In this document: positions 42,859-51,016 of the stretch, in pieces
Layout: every line of letters begins with the position of its first letter
How positions within the stretch are numbered: position 1 is the first letter of the stretch
Assembly: GCF_002831565.1 (NCBI RefSeq)
Contig: NZ_CP025096.1
Span: 5,881,014-5,945,013 of the forward strand
From: Spirosoma pollinicola
GTDB taxonomy: Bacteria; Bacteroidota; Bacteroidia; Cytophagales; Spirosomataceae
Direction: 5' to 3'
DNA length: 64,000 bases
Position numbers and translations under genes: made by a program
Notes under the pieces: generated by a model
What the model saw: the letters and a program-made list of their open reading frames with translations, nothing else
What the model was told of the DNA's origin: nothing
Database searches by the model: none

Positions 42859-44214
42859 GTGGCTGCTACGATCTTACTTATTGACGACGAAGCCCGGTTG
42901 CGTCAACTCCTTGCCCGGATTCTGCAACTCGAAGGCTATACCATACTGGAAGCCGAAAACGCCCGCGCGGGCCTGAAAGTCCTCGAACGCGAAGAGGTGC
43001 AGTTGGTTATCAGCGACGTAAAACTGCCTGATAAAAACGGAATTGACCTCTCCGCACAAATCAAAGAACTCTATCCGGCTACCGAAATTATCGTATTAAC
43101 GGCCTACGGAACTATTTCAGACGGGGTGACTGCCATCAAAAACGGCGCGTTCGATTACATCACTAAAGGCGATGATAACGACCGGATTATTCCGCTGGTG
43201 AGTCGGGCGGTGGAGAAAGCCAACTTACAGTTCAGGATTAAGCAGCTTGAGCAGCAGGTAAGTAAACGGTATGGTTTCGAGCGGATTATTGGCCGGTCGA
43301 AACCCATCCATCAAGCCATTGACCTGGCTCGTAAAGTCGCCGTGACCGACACTACCGTGTTGCTGACGGGCGAGACAGGCACCGGCAAAGAAGTTTTTGC
43401 GCAGGCTATTCATCAGGCTAGCCCACGCCGAACAGGACCGTTTGTGGCGATCAACTGTGGCGCATTAGGGAAAGATATTCTGGAAAGTGAACTGTTCGGT
43501 CACCGCAGTGGGGCGTTCACCGGGGCCAATCGCGATCAGAAAGGGCTCTTCGCCGAAGCCAATAAAGGCACTATTTTTCTGGATGAGATTGGCGAAATGC
43601 CACTCGATTTACAAGCAAAACTATTGCGCGTTCTCGAAACGCACGAGTTCCTGCGGGTAGGGGATACAAAGCCCACCAAAACCGATGTTCGGGTCATTGC
43701 CGCCACCAACCGGGGGTTGGAGGAGGAAGCTAATGCCGGTCGGTTTCGGCTGGATTTGTATTACCGATTATCGGTGTTCAGTATCGAATTACCACCCCTC
43801 CGCGACCGACGTGACGACATTTCTGATTTGGCGAATCAATTTGCCCAGCAGGAAGCGGCCAAAGTTGGGAAACGTGATGTTCGGCTCAGTCCTGTTTTTT
43901 TGCTCAAACTACAGAACCACAGGTGGAAAGGCAACATCCGGGAGTTGAAAAATGTCATTGAGCGGGCGGTGATCCTCGCCGACGCACCCAGTAACGGCCC
44001 TATTGAACTTACCCCCGATCTATTACCCTACGACATGCAGGAAGGACTATTGCCGAATGACCCTACTGCACTTGATCTAGCCACCGTTGAGCAACAGCAC
44101 ATTCGGCGGGTGCTGCGCCAGACCAACGGCAACAAAACAGAAACCGCCCGGCTGCTGGGTATCGGCTTGACAACACTCTACCGGAAACTTCAGGAAGCGG
44201 GGATTGGAGAGTGA
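42859..44214 (+). CDS. Sigma-54-dependent NtrC-family response regulator (kdp-linked)
   Basis: Receiver, AAA+ and Fis-type domains. The GTG at 42859 gives 451 residues beginning at the receiver's first strand (ATILLIDDE). The frame extends to a GTG at 42802, but those codons are palindrome. Phospho-acceptor Asp53 (VISDVKLP), Walker A GETGTGKE at 171-178, and GAFTGA at 218-223, which contacts sigma-54. The C-terminal helix-turn-helix is KTETARLLGIGLTTLYRKL. KdpE is absent, and this regulator lies upstream of the kdp genes and their kinase, so it is the likely activator of kdp transcription (inference from context). Confidence 0.93.
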   Translation: MAATILLIDDEARLRQLLARILQLEGYTILEAENARAGLKVLEREEVQLVISDVKLPDKNGIDLSAQIKELYPATEIIVLTAYGTISDGVTAIKNGAFDYITKGDDNDRIIPLVSRAVEKANLQFRIKQLEQQVSKRYGFERIIGRSKPIHQAIDLARKVAVTDTTVLLTGETGTGKEVFAQAIHQASPRRTGPFVAINCGALGKDILESELFGHRSGAFTGANRDQKGLFAEANKGTIFLDEIGEMPLDLQAKLLRVLETHEFLRVGDTKPTKTDVRVIAATNRGLEEEANAGRFRLDLYYRLSVFSIELPPLRDRRDDISDLANQFAQQEAAKVGKRDVRLSPVFLLKLQNHRWKGNIRELKNVIERAVILADAPSNGPIELTPDLLPYDMQEGLLPNDPTALDLATVEQQHIRRVLRQTNGNKTETARLLGIGLTTLYRKLQEAGIGE

Positions 44215-44289
44215 GCTGGTGGAATTGTGTACTGAGTGAAGTAGTAAGAGTATTCGTGATGTCGGGTTCTCAAACTCCCACCATTTCAC

Positions 44290-45678
44290 TCACTTCACCA
44301 TTTCCTCAAAAACCATTGCTACATCCTCATCCGTTGTGCGCCAGTTGACGAAAGCGGCTCGTATACCCGCGCGGCCCCGGTAAACGGTAGGCGTCATAAA
44401 CACCAGACCCGTATTGTTTAGAGTGGTCAGAAAGGTTTTGACCTGCTCCGGCTCGGCATCTCTTAACGAAAAACAGACCGTATTAAGCCGGACAGGGGCT
44501 AGTAGTTCGAAAACGTCGCTGTTAGCCAGTTTCTCACCGAAGGACTGAGCCAGCCGGATGTTGGTTTCTACAATGGCCTGATAGCCCGCTTTGCCATACG
44601 CCATCAGGCTAAACCACGCGGGTAACGCCCGCAATCGTCGTGAGCTTTCGGGCACCAGCGTCTGGTAATTTACGTGCGTCAGCAAATCGCCCAGATAGGG
44701 ACTGTTGAGGGGTTGTAGGGTTTCGACGTGTAGTTGCCGATGTTTTGCCTGCATGAAGAAAATGGCACTGTCGTAAGGAACGTTCAGCCATTTGTGGCAG
44801 TCGATGGTGATGCTGTCGGCTTGTTCCCAACCGACCACCAGATGCTGGTAGGCTGGTGAGCAAGCGGCAAATCCACCAAATGCACCATCGACGTGCCACC
44901 AGAATTTATATGTTTCTTTTAGCTTACCAATGGCCACCATATCGTCAAAATCAACCGTATTCACGGTTCCGGCGCTCGAAATCAGAATAGCCGGTTGGCC
45001 GTTGAGGTTTTTTAGTTTATCGGCTAAATCGCTGACATCCATAGCTTCCCGATTGCCGTCGAGGTACTTGATCCGGGTAACATTGTTTCGGCCAATACCC
45101 AGCATCGCCAGCGACTTGACCGCCGATGCATGGGGCTCTGCCGATAAGACCGTGATACCCGGCACCATACCATCGTTGGCAATGTCGGCGCCGAGTTGCT
45201 GACCTGCCCACTGCCGGGCAACGGTCAGGCAGGTGAAATTCGACATGGTAGCTCCGCTCACAAAACCGCCCAGATAGGTATCGGGCAGGTTGAACAGTTG
45301 CCGCAGGAGTTGAATGGTTTCCAGTTCAATAGTTGCCGAAATATCACCCTGTCCCGCCGTGGCAAAGGAGCATTGATCGAAAACGGTGGCCAGCCAATCG
45401 CCCACAATAGAGGCCGGTGTAGTGCCGCCAATAACAAATCCCCAATAGCGTGGCCCTGACGAGGCTACAATGAGTTGCCGCAACCGTTCATTAAATGCAT
45501 CGACCGCGCTAAGCGCACCAATTCCCTGCGTCGGTAATTGATTGTCGGTTAGGTCGATAGTAGAACCGTTACTTGTCTTCAGGGTATTGAGCGCGTTCAG
45601 GTACGCTAAACTTTCGGTCTTTGCCCGTTCGAGAAGTGCAGCCAGATCAGCCAAATCCTGTTGTAGTGGAGAGGTCAT
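44290..45678 (-). CDS. PLP-dependent group II amino-acid decarboxylase family
   Basis: This 462-residue cytoplasmic enzyme of the aromatic-amino-acid/glutamate decarboxylase class has its PLP lysine at Lys296 in DCHKWLN. WWHVDGAFGGFA supplies the Asp that holds the pyridine nitrogen, and SGATMSNFTCL is the phosphate-side loop. The substrate is uncertain: aromatic residues, Asp or Glu are all possible. It is convergent with the sigma-54 regulator and divergent from the kdp operon, so it separates the regulator from its presumed targets. A hairpin terminator lies in its upstream gap. Confidence 0.9.
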   Translation of the reverse strand: MTSPLQQDLADLAALLERAKTESLAYLNALNTLKTSNGSTIDLTDNQLPTQGIGALSAVDAFNERLRQLIVASSGPRYWGFVIGGTTPASIVGDWLATVFDQCSFATAGQGDISATIELETIQLLRQLFNLPDTYLGGFVSGATMSNFTCLTVARQWAGQQLGADIANDGMVPGITVLSAEPHASAVKSLAMLGIGRNNVTRIKYLDGNREAMDVSDLADKLKNLNGQPAILISSAGTVNTVDFDDMVAIGKLKETYKFWWHVDGAFGGFAACSPAYQHLVVGWEQADSITIDCHKWLNVPYDSAIFFMQAKHRQLHVETLQPLNSPYLGDLLTHVNYQTLVPESSRRLRALPAWFSLMAYGKAGYQAIVETNIRLAQSFGEKLANSDVFELLAPVRLNTVCFSLRDAEPEQVKTFLTTLNNTGLVFMTPTVYRGRAGIRAAFVNWRTTDEDVAMVFEEMVK

Positions 45679-45815
45679 ATTGTCGAACAGGTTTTCGTAT
45701 GGAGAAATGGTGTGTAAAATAAGCTAAAAACGGGAGACAGACACAGTTAAAACGGCAATTGACACGCCACAGGATAAAGGATAGGTATGGGTCAACCTGA
45801 TGGCTTACCAAAATG

Positions 45816-45854
45816 AAAAACTGACCCTACCAAAATGGTAGGGTCAGTTTTTTT
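45816..45854. terminator. Strong hairpin upstream of the kdp cluster
   Basis: AAAAACTGACCCTACC (45816-45831) pairs perfectly with GGTAGGGTCAGTTTTT (from 45837) across a 5-nt loop and continues into a T run. It isolates the kdp unit from read-through on either strand. Confidence 0.85.
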
Positions 45855-45951
45855 GAATTGCTTGGTAAAGTCCTCTTTTTCTTTATAAGTGATTGAAAAT
45901 GAGAAAATTGATCATCACTGTTATTTGATTTCTTTTTTCTGGACAGTTTCT

Positions 45952-45967
45952 TGGCATACCCCATTCG
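45952..45967 (+). promoter_or_regulatory. Weak candidate sigma-54 (-24/-12) site before the kdp unit
   Basis: TGGCAT at 45952-45957 is a good -24 element. The -12 element TTCG is one base off the ideal GG-to-GC spacing. It lies about 40 bases upstream of the first small reading frame of the kdp unit, and the likely regulator is a sigma-54 activator. The -12 mismatch keeps confidence low. Confidence 0.3.
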
Positions 45968-45994
45968 ACTGTTTATTACAAACGCTAAATCAAT

Positions 45995-46081
45995 ATGGGT
46001 ACTCTCTTGCTTCTCGTCGCGTCAGCAATCGTCTGCTTCGCTTTTTTCTACAAAGCCATCGAATGGTTCGAACGAATTTAA
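45995..46081 (+). CDS. 28-residue membrane peptide upstream of kdpF
   Basis: ATG at 45995, TAA at 46079-46081. The product (MGTLLLLVASAIVCFAFF, then YKAIEWFERI) is one transmembrane helix followed by a short amphipathic Trp/Glu tail. It resembles KdpF in size and topology but not in sequence, and it precedes kdpF in the same direction. It may be an extra small subunit or a leader peptide of the kdp operon. The reading frame is short, so coding is supported by the protein-like pattern and position only. The stop codon is the first base-triplet of a repeat. Confidence 0.5.
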   Translation: MGTLLLLVASAIVCFAFFYKAIEWFERI

Positions 46082-46167
46082 AGAGCGAAATCGGACCGCC
46101 GAAGCGGAGTGAATGAGCGAAAGAATGAAAAACTGGCTCATCCACTCTTTCACTCTTTCACTCTTTA
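46079..46167. repeat. Degenerate GAAAGAGCG-family element
   Basis: AAAGAGCGAAA at the left end and CACTCTTTCACTCTTT at the right end are related inverted text. GAGTGAATGAGC in the middle pairs with GCTCATCCACTC with one mismatch. It fills the space between the small peptide stop and the kdpF start region. Confidence 0.6.
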
Positions 46168-46185
46168 AGAAATGCTCACAAAGAA

Positions 46186-46266
46186 ATGCTCACAGGCTTA
46201 TTCATCATCGCACTACTGGTCTTCGCGTACATGCTCTATGTACTTATCAAACCAGAGAATTTTTAA
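46186..46266 (+). CDS. kdpF: Potassium-transporting ATPase subunit F
   Basis: The 26-residue product MLTGLFIIALLVFAYMLYVL, then IKPENF, has the typical KdpF plan. One transmembrane helix ends in a short Lys-Pro-Glu tail and the gene lies upstream of kdpA. KdpF stabilises the KdpFABC complex in the inner membrane (family knowledge). The start sits in a perfect 14-bp tandem duplication (46167-46194). The upstream copy creates an out-of-frame ATG at 46172. A 43-bp perfect inverted repeat separates it from kdpA. Confidence 0.88.
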   Translation: MLTGLFIIALLVFAYMLYVLIKPENF

Positions 46267-46286
46267 CCTGAACATCCCGCTCAAAG

Positions 46287-46375
46287 GGTGTTTCTGTTGA
46301 GTGGATGGCAGGCGATAAACGCCATATCTTGGAGATATGGCGTTTATCGCCTGCCATCCACTCAACAGAAACACC
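46287..46375. repeat. Perfect 43-bp inverted repeat with 3-nt loop between kdpF and kdpA
   Basis: Arms 46287-46329 and 46333-46375 are perfect complements, and the loop is TGG. In RNA this would be one of the most stable hairpins possible at this length. It lies 20 bases after the kdpF stop and 29 bases before the kdpA start. An in-frame upstream start for kdpA lies inside it and is rejected. Confidence 0.95.
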
Positions 46376-46404
46376 AGCCAAAGTGGTACAACACACATAC
46401 AAAA

Positions 46405-48111
46405 ATGTCAACTGAATTAATGGGTGTTTTGGTCATGTATGGATTAACCGTCCTGCTGGCCATTCCGATGGGCAAGTACATTGCCAACGTCTTTAAACCA
46501 GAATCTGCCAACGGACCCTTCGAGCGGTTCATTTATCGCCTTGGGGGGATTGACCCCACCCGCGAAATGAGCTGGAAAGAAAACCTCGTAGCCCTGCTAA
46601 CGATCAACGTGGTCTGGCTGGCGGTTGCTTTTACGCTACTGGTTTTACAGGGAATCCTGCCGCTTAACCCCGACGGAAATCCGTCCATGACACCCGATCT
46701 GGCGTTCAATACGGCCATCAGTTTTATGGTCAACTGCGATTTACAGCACTATTCCGGCGAATCGGGTCTGACCTATCTAACGCAGCTGTTCGTCATCAAC
46801 TTTCTGATGTTTACGTCGGCAGCAACGGGTATTGCCGCTTTACTGCTGATTGTTCGGTCGTTTCTACCAAAAGTGGTCGATACGGTGGGAAACTTCTATG
46901 TCTTCTTTGTAAAGGCCATTACGCGGATTTTATTGCCGGTTGCGTTTATCGTGGCTGTTCTGCTGGTCTTTAACGGAACACCCGCCAGTTTCGAAGGGAA
47001 AGACAGCATCATTTCCATGCAGGGCGATACAATGGCGGTTTCGCGCGGACCGGCGGCTGGTATGATTGCGATCAAACACGTAGGCACGAATGGGGGCGGC
47101 TGGTTTGGGGTCAACTCAGCGCACCCCCTCGAAAACCCCAACTATTTTACCAACATGGTCGAGATGGTGGCGCAGGTGTTGCTGCCTATTGCCATGCTGT
47201 TTGCGCTGGGATTCCTGATCAACCGTCGGCGGTTTACGTGGGTAGTATATGGCGTCATGACACTCGGTATGCTCTGTCTGCTAATTCCCACCATCGTGAC
47301 CGAAGTACACGGCAACCCGGCCATTGCTCAGATGGGTATTAGCCAGCCAACCGGCGCGATGGAAGGGAAAGAGGTTCGGTTTGGCCCGATGGCATCGGCC
47401 TACTGGAGCATCGTAACAACGATCATTTCGACCGGCTCGGTAAACTCCATGCACGATTCGTCGATGGCGCTGTCGGGCACGATGGAATTGCTGGGCATGA
47501 TGACCAACGCCTTCTATGGTGGTTGTGGCGTCGGCTTCCTGAACTATTACTATTACCTCATCATTGCCGTCTTCATTTCGGGTTTGATGGTGGGGCGGAC
47601 ACCGGAGTTTTTCGGTCGGAAAGTCGAAGCGCGGGAAATCAAGATTGCGTCTATCGTGGCGTTGCTGAGTACGCTGCTGGTAAAAGGAGGTACAGCCCTT
47701 GCCGTGTGGTTCTTTGTCAAATACCCCGATGCATCGACCTGGACGGTGAAACCATCGGCCTGGCTCAATAACCCCGGCAGCCATGGTTTCTCGGAGATAC
47801 TTTATGAATTCACATCGGCGAACGCCAACAACGGATCGGGCTTTGAAGGACTGGGCGACAATAACTTTTTCTGGAATTATACCACGGGCATTGTTCTGAT
47901 TCTGGGACGCTTTATCCCGATAATTGGTCCCGTTGCGATTGCCGGGTTGCTGGCCCGGAAGAAGTACGTACCGGAATCGGCGGGTACACTGCCGACAGAT
48001 ACGGGCACGTTCGGGCTGATGACCTTCGCAGTGATTCTCATCATTACCGCCCTGTCGTTCTTCCCGGCCCTGGCACTTGGCCCACTGGCCGAATACTTTA
48101 GTCTGAAGTAA
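46405..48111 (+). CDS. kdpA: Potassium-transporting ATPase subunit A
   Basis: KdpA is the K+-conducting channel-like subunit of the high-affinity KdpFABC pump in the inner membrane. The ATG at 46405 (MSTELMGVLVMYGLTVLLA) gives 568 residues, the normal length. Ten or so transmembrane helices with degenerate selectivity-filter segments are visible, for example NCDLQHYSGESGLTYL, HVGTNGGGWFGVNSAHPLENP and the DSSMALSGTMELLGMM stretch. Its stop overlaps the convergent TumE-like toxin gene by 14 bases. The usual direct junction with kdpB is interrupted by the toxin-antitoxin pair. Confidence 0.97.
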   Translation: MSTELMGVLVMYGLTVLLAIPMGKYIANVFKPESANGPFERFIYRLGGIDPTREMSWKENLVALLTINVVWLAVAFTLLVLQGILPLNPDGNPSMTPDLAFNTAISFMVNCDLQHYSGESGLTYLTQLFVINFLMFTSAATGIAALLLIVRSFLPKVVDTVGNFYVFFVKAITRILLPVAFIVAVLLVFNGTPASFEGKDSIISMQGDTMAVSRGPAAGMIAIKHVGTNGGGWFGVNSAHPLENPNYFTNMVEMVAQVLLPIAMLFALGFLINRRRFTWVVYGVMTLGMLCLLIPTIVTEVHGNPAIAQMGISQPTGAMEGKEVRFGPMASAYWSIVTTIISTGSVNSMHDSSMALSGTMELLGMMTNAFYGGCGVGFLNYYYYLIIAVFISGLMVGRTPEFFGRKVEAREIKIASIVALLSTLLVKGGTALAVWFFVKYPDASTWTVKPSAWLNNPGSHGFSEILYEFTSANANNGSGFEGLGDNNFFWNYTTGIVLILGRFIPIIGPVAIAGLLARKKYVPESAGTLPTDTGTFGLMTFAVILIITALSFFPALALGPLAEYFSLK

Positions 48112-48463
48112 GCGGATGAGCTAACTGGCTGGCGATGAAGGCGAGGACTTTTTCCAGCGTCATGGGCTCTGCGGGCTGGACATTTTCTTCCGAACCAATG
48201 TGCTGATGATGGGGTGAAGTTTCGAGGATAGGAACAGGGTGGGCATTGTCCCAGCGATGAATAAACTGATGCGTAGCGCTCTGCCAGTGATAGGAATAGT
48301 CGATCCAGCCGGTAGCAATGATGTAATTTTCTCGGACATGTAAAACGGACTGGTCTGACAGGGTAAGTTGACCCCGCACCTGCGTAATCTCTGGACGATT
48401 TACTGGTTCAAATGAAGATGATAAGACAATTATATGGCGAAATGAATAAAGATCATACGTCAT
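48098..48463 (-). CDS. TumE-type toxin (DUF6516 family)
   Basis: This 121-residue protein has the family pattern: VLHVRENYI, then a Tyr-rich strand (YSYHW), then IHRWDNAHPV, PHHQH and a C-terminal TLEKVLAFIASQL helix. These match the TumE toxin family, usually paired with a small antitoxin upstream. The start overlaps the antitoxin stop by 4 bases (ATGA), as expected for a coupled pair. The 3' end overlaps the kdpA 3' end on the opposite strand. The target is not established. I rely on remembered motifs, not on a search. Confidence 0.8.
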   Translation of the reverse strand: MTYDLYSFRHIIVLSSSFEPVNRPEITQVRGQLTLSDQSVLHVRENYIIATGWIDYSYHWQSATHQFIHRWDNAHPVPILETSPHHQHIGSEENVQPAEPMTLEKVLAFIASQLAHPLTSD

Positions 48464-48756
48464 TTTGTTAGCCAGGTCAATCGTTTTTCAACGCCCCGCA
48501 ATACGGTAAGTTCAGCTCGCCAGTCCATACTGTCATCTTCACGCTCGAAGAGCCCAAACTGAGTTAACTCATTAAAACGGCTGTAAAATTCTTCATAACT
48601 CATGCCATATTTTTTTTCAAAAACAGCAATGGCTTCTACGCTTATTTTGAGTTCGTGCAGAAGCTCCTCGCGTGCTTTTTTAATGGCATAGTCAGTGCTG
48701 GAGGCATAGCCCATCTCATGAAAGATGTTCTCAACGGAGGCTTCTTCAACTGTCAT
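48460..48756 (-). CDS. Antitoxin partner of the TumE-type toxin
   Basis: This 98-residue, mostly helical acidic protein is the first gene of the pair. The stretch AVFEKKYGMSYEEFYSRFNEL and the later EDDSMDWRAELTVL match proteins that precede TumE toxins. The N terminus contains no obvious DNA-binding motif. The start lies 31 bases from the divergent kdpB start, so the two genes share a very short promoter interval and this pair may influence kdpB transcription. The role is inferred from the partner gene. Confidence 0.7.
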   Translation of the reverse strand: MTVEEASVENIFHEMGYASSTDYAIKKAREELLHELKISVEAIAVFEKKYGMSYEEFYSRFNELTQFGLFEREDDSMDWRAELTVLRGVEKRLTWLTK

Positions 48757-48787
48757 AACGAATTACATTTTTATCAAAGATACAAAA

Positions 48788-50887
48788 ATGGCAAAGCAAA
48801 ATTCATCCCCGTCATTGTTCCAGCGTGAGCTTGTTGGTACAGCCATACGGGAATCGTTTGTCAAACTTAACCCGACCATTCTGATCAAGAATCCGGTCAT
48901 GTTCACCGTCGAAATCGGCACCGTCGTGATGGTGCAGGTAACAGCATACATCGCCGTTACGGGCGATACGACGCAAGGCTCATTAGGCTATAACATTGCC
49001 ATTACGCTGATCCTGTTACTCACGATTCTGTTCGCCAACTTCGCCGAGGCTATTGCCGAAGCACGGGGAAAAGCACAGGCTGAATCACTCCGTAAGACGC
49101 GGCAGGAAACACCGGCTAAAGTCATTCGTCCGGTCGGCAATATGTATACGAATGAGCGGTCGGAGAGCCGCACCACCGACGTTTCGGTGCAGATTATCTC
49201 CTCCGCACAACTTGTAAAAGGCGATGTGTTTCTCTGCGAAACAGGCGATATCATTCCCTCCGACGGTGAGATCATCGAAGGGCTGGCCACCATCGACGAA
49301 TCGGCCATTACGGGCGAATCGGCCCCGGTTATTCGGGAAGCGGGTGGTGATAAATCGTCGGTCACGGGTGGAACAAAAGTGCTGTCTGACCACATCAAAG
49401 TGCGGGTGACAACCCAGCCGGGGGAGTCATTTCTGGACAAAATGATTGCGCTGGTGGAAGGGGCTACCCGGCAGAAAACACCAAACGAAATTGCCCTGAC
49501 GATTCTGCTGGCGGGCTTTACCCTGATCTTCATTATCGTTTGCGTCGCGCTGAAACCCTTCGCCGACTATGCGAATACCCCCATTACCATTGCAGCCCTG
49601 ATCTCACTGTTTGTGTGTCTGATTCCAACGACCATCGGCGGACTGCTGTCAGCCATTGGCATTGCGGGTATGGACCGGGCTTTGCGCGCCAACGTGATCG
49701 CCAAATCGGGTAGGGCGGTGGAAACGGCCGGCGATATTGACACGCTGCTGCTGGACAAAACCGGAACGATCACTATTGGTAACCGGAAGGCAACGAACTT
49801 CTATCCGGCTCCGGGCATCTCTGAAGAAGATATGATTCGGGCGTCAGCCCTGAGTTCACTCGCCGACGAAACGCCAGAGGGGAAATCCATCGTTGAACTG
49901 GCCGGGCCGAAAGTAACTTCGCGGTTATCGACCGAAGGATCAACGATGATCAAGTTCACGGCTGAAACGCGCTCTTCGGGGATTGATATGCCCGGCGGCA
50001 TCAATGGGTCGCAGATACGCATTCGGAAAGGAGCGACGGATTCCATTCGGAACATCGTCACGAAAGCGGGCAATCTATTTCCAGTAGAAACGGAAAATCA
50101 GGCGAAAAAAATTGCGGGTAACGGTGGTACGCCCCTGGTTGTGATTGAAAACGAGCAGGTACGGGGTGTTGTCGAATTGCAGGATATTATCAAGCCCGGT
50201 ATCTCGGAACGTTTCGACCGACTTCGGAAAATGGGTGTCAAAACCGTGATGGTTACCGGCGATAATCCCCTGACTGCCAAGTTTATCGCCGAAAAAGCCG
50301 GGGTGGATGATTACATCGCTGAAGCCAAGCCGGAAGATAAGATGAACTACATCCGACACGAGCAAAACGGCGGTAAACTGGTAGCCATGATGGGCGATGG
50401 GACCAACGACGCCCCCGCACTGGCCCAGGCCGATGTAGGTGTTGCCATGAACTCCGGTACACAGGCCGCCAAAGAAGCGGGCAACATGGTCGACCTCGAC
50501 AATGACCCGACCAAGCTGATCGAAGTGGTTGAAATTGGCAAACAGTTGCTCATCACACGCGGCACGCTAACGACCTTTTCGATTGCCAACGACGTCGCCA
50601 AATATTTCGCTATCGTGCCAGCATTGTTCGTCGTGTCGATTCCTGCCTTGCAGGCTATTAACATTATGAAACTACACAGTTCGGAATCGGCGATTCTGTC
50701 GGCGGTGATTTTCAACGCCATCATCATCCCAATGCTGATCCCGCTGGCCCTGCGTGGGGTTGAATACAAGCCCATTGGCGCGTCGGCACTGCTCCGTCGG
50801 AACCTGTTTATTTACGGTTTGGGTGGTGTTGTAGCTCCTTTTATTGGTATCAAATTGATTGATCTGGTGGTGGGGTTATTTGTGTAG
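48788..50887 (+). CDS. kdpB: Potassium-transporting ATPase subunit B (P-type ATPase)
   Basis: KdpB is the P-type ATPase that powers K+ uptake. The ATG at 48788 (MAKQNSSPSLF) gives 699 residues. A longer frame that runs through the antitoxin 5' end is rejected. Actuator loop TGES at 175-178, phosphorylation motif DKTGT with Asp323, and the hinge MMGDGTNDAPAL are intact. The gene starts 31 bases from the divergent antitoxin gene, so it may need its own promoter, or read-through across more than 600 bases of antisense genes. kdpC follows after a repeat. Confidence 0.97.
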   Translation: MAKQNSSPSLFQRELVGTAIRESFVKLNPTILIKNPVMFTVEIGTVVMVQVTAYIAVTGDTTQGSLGYNIAITLILLLTILFANFAEAIAEARGKAQAESLRKTRQETPAKVIRPVGNMYTNERSESRTTDVSVQIISSAQLVKGDVFLCETGDIIPSDGEIIEGLATIDESAITGESAPVIREAGGDKSSVTGGTKVLSDHIKVRVTTQPGESFLDKMIALVEGATRQKTPNEIALTILLAGFTLIFIIVCVALKPFADYANTPITIAALISLFVCLIPTTIGGLLSAIGIAGMDRALRANVIAKSGRAVETAGDIDTLLLDKTGTITIGNRKATNFYPAPGISEEDMIRASALSSLADETPEGKSIVELAGPKVTSRLSTEGSTMIKFTAETRSSGIDMPGGINGSQIRIRKGATDSIRNIVTKAGNLFPVETENQAKKIAGNGGTPLVVIENEQVRGVVELQDIIKPGISERFDRLRKMGVKTVMVTGDNPLTAKFIAEKAGVDDYIAEAKPEDKMNYIRHEQNGGKLVAMMGDGTNDAPALAQADVGVAMNSGTQAAKEAGNMVDLDNDPTKLIEVVEIGKQLLITRGTLTTFSIANDVAKYFAIVPALFVVSIPALQAINIMKLHSSESAILSAVIFNAIIIPMLIPLALRGVEYKPIGASALLRRNLFIYGLGGVVAPFIGIKLIDLVVGLFV

Positions 50888-50889
50888 CG

Positions 50890-51009
50890 CCGGGCGTCCC
50901 GCCCGGTAAGGACTGACCTTAATAGCAACGTCGAAGCCATCCATACTTGAATTAATTGGATGGGATAAAAAACAAACTTTTATCATAAACAGCCGGGCGG
51001 GACGCCCGG
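50890..51009. repeat. CCGGGCG inverted repeat between kdpB and kdpC
   Basis: CCGGGCGTCCCGCCCGG at 50890-50906 pairs with CCGGGCGGGACGCCCGG at 50993-51009. Each arm can also fold on itself. Inside, CCATCCA and TGGATGG form a further stem. It fills the whole kdpB-kdpC gap and ends 7 bases before the kdpC start. Confidence 0.9.
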
Positions 51010-51016
51010 TACTACA

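Noticed and set aside
46288..46404. Upstream extension of kdpA by 39 residues
   Set aside because: The added residues are a translation of the 43-bp palindrome, and the ATG at 46405 matches the family start.
48725..48787. Upstream extension of kdpB by 21 residues
   Set aside because: It overlaps the antitoxin start region and is not like KdpB. ATG 48788 gives the normal N terminus.
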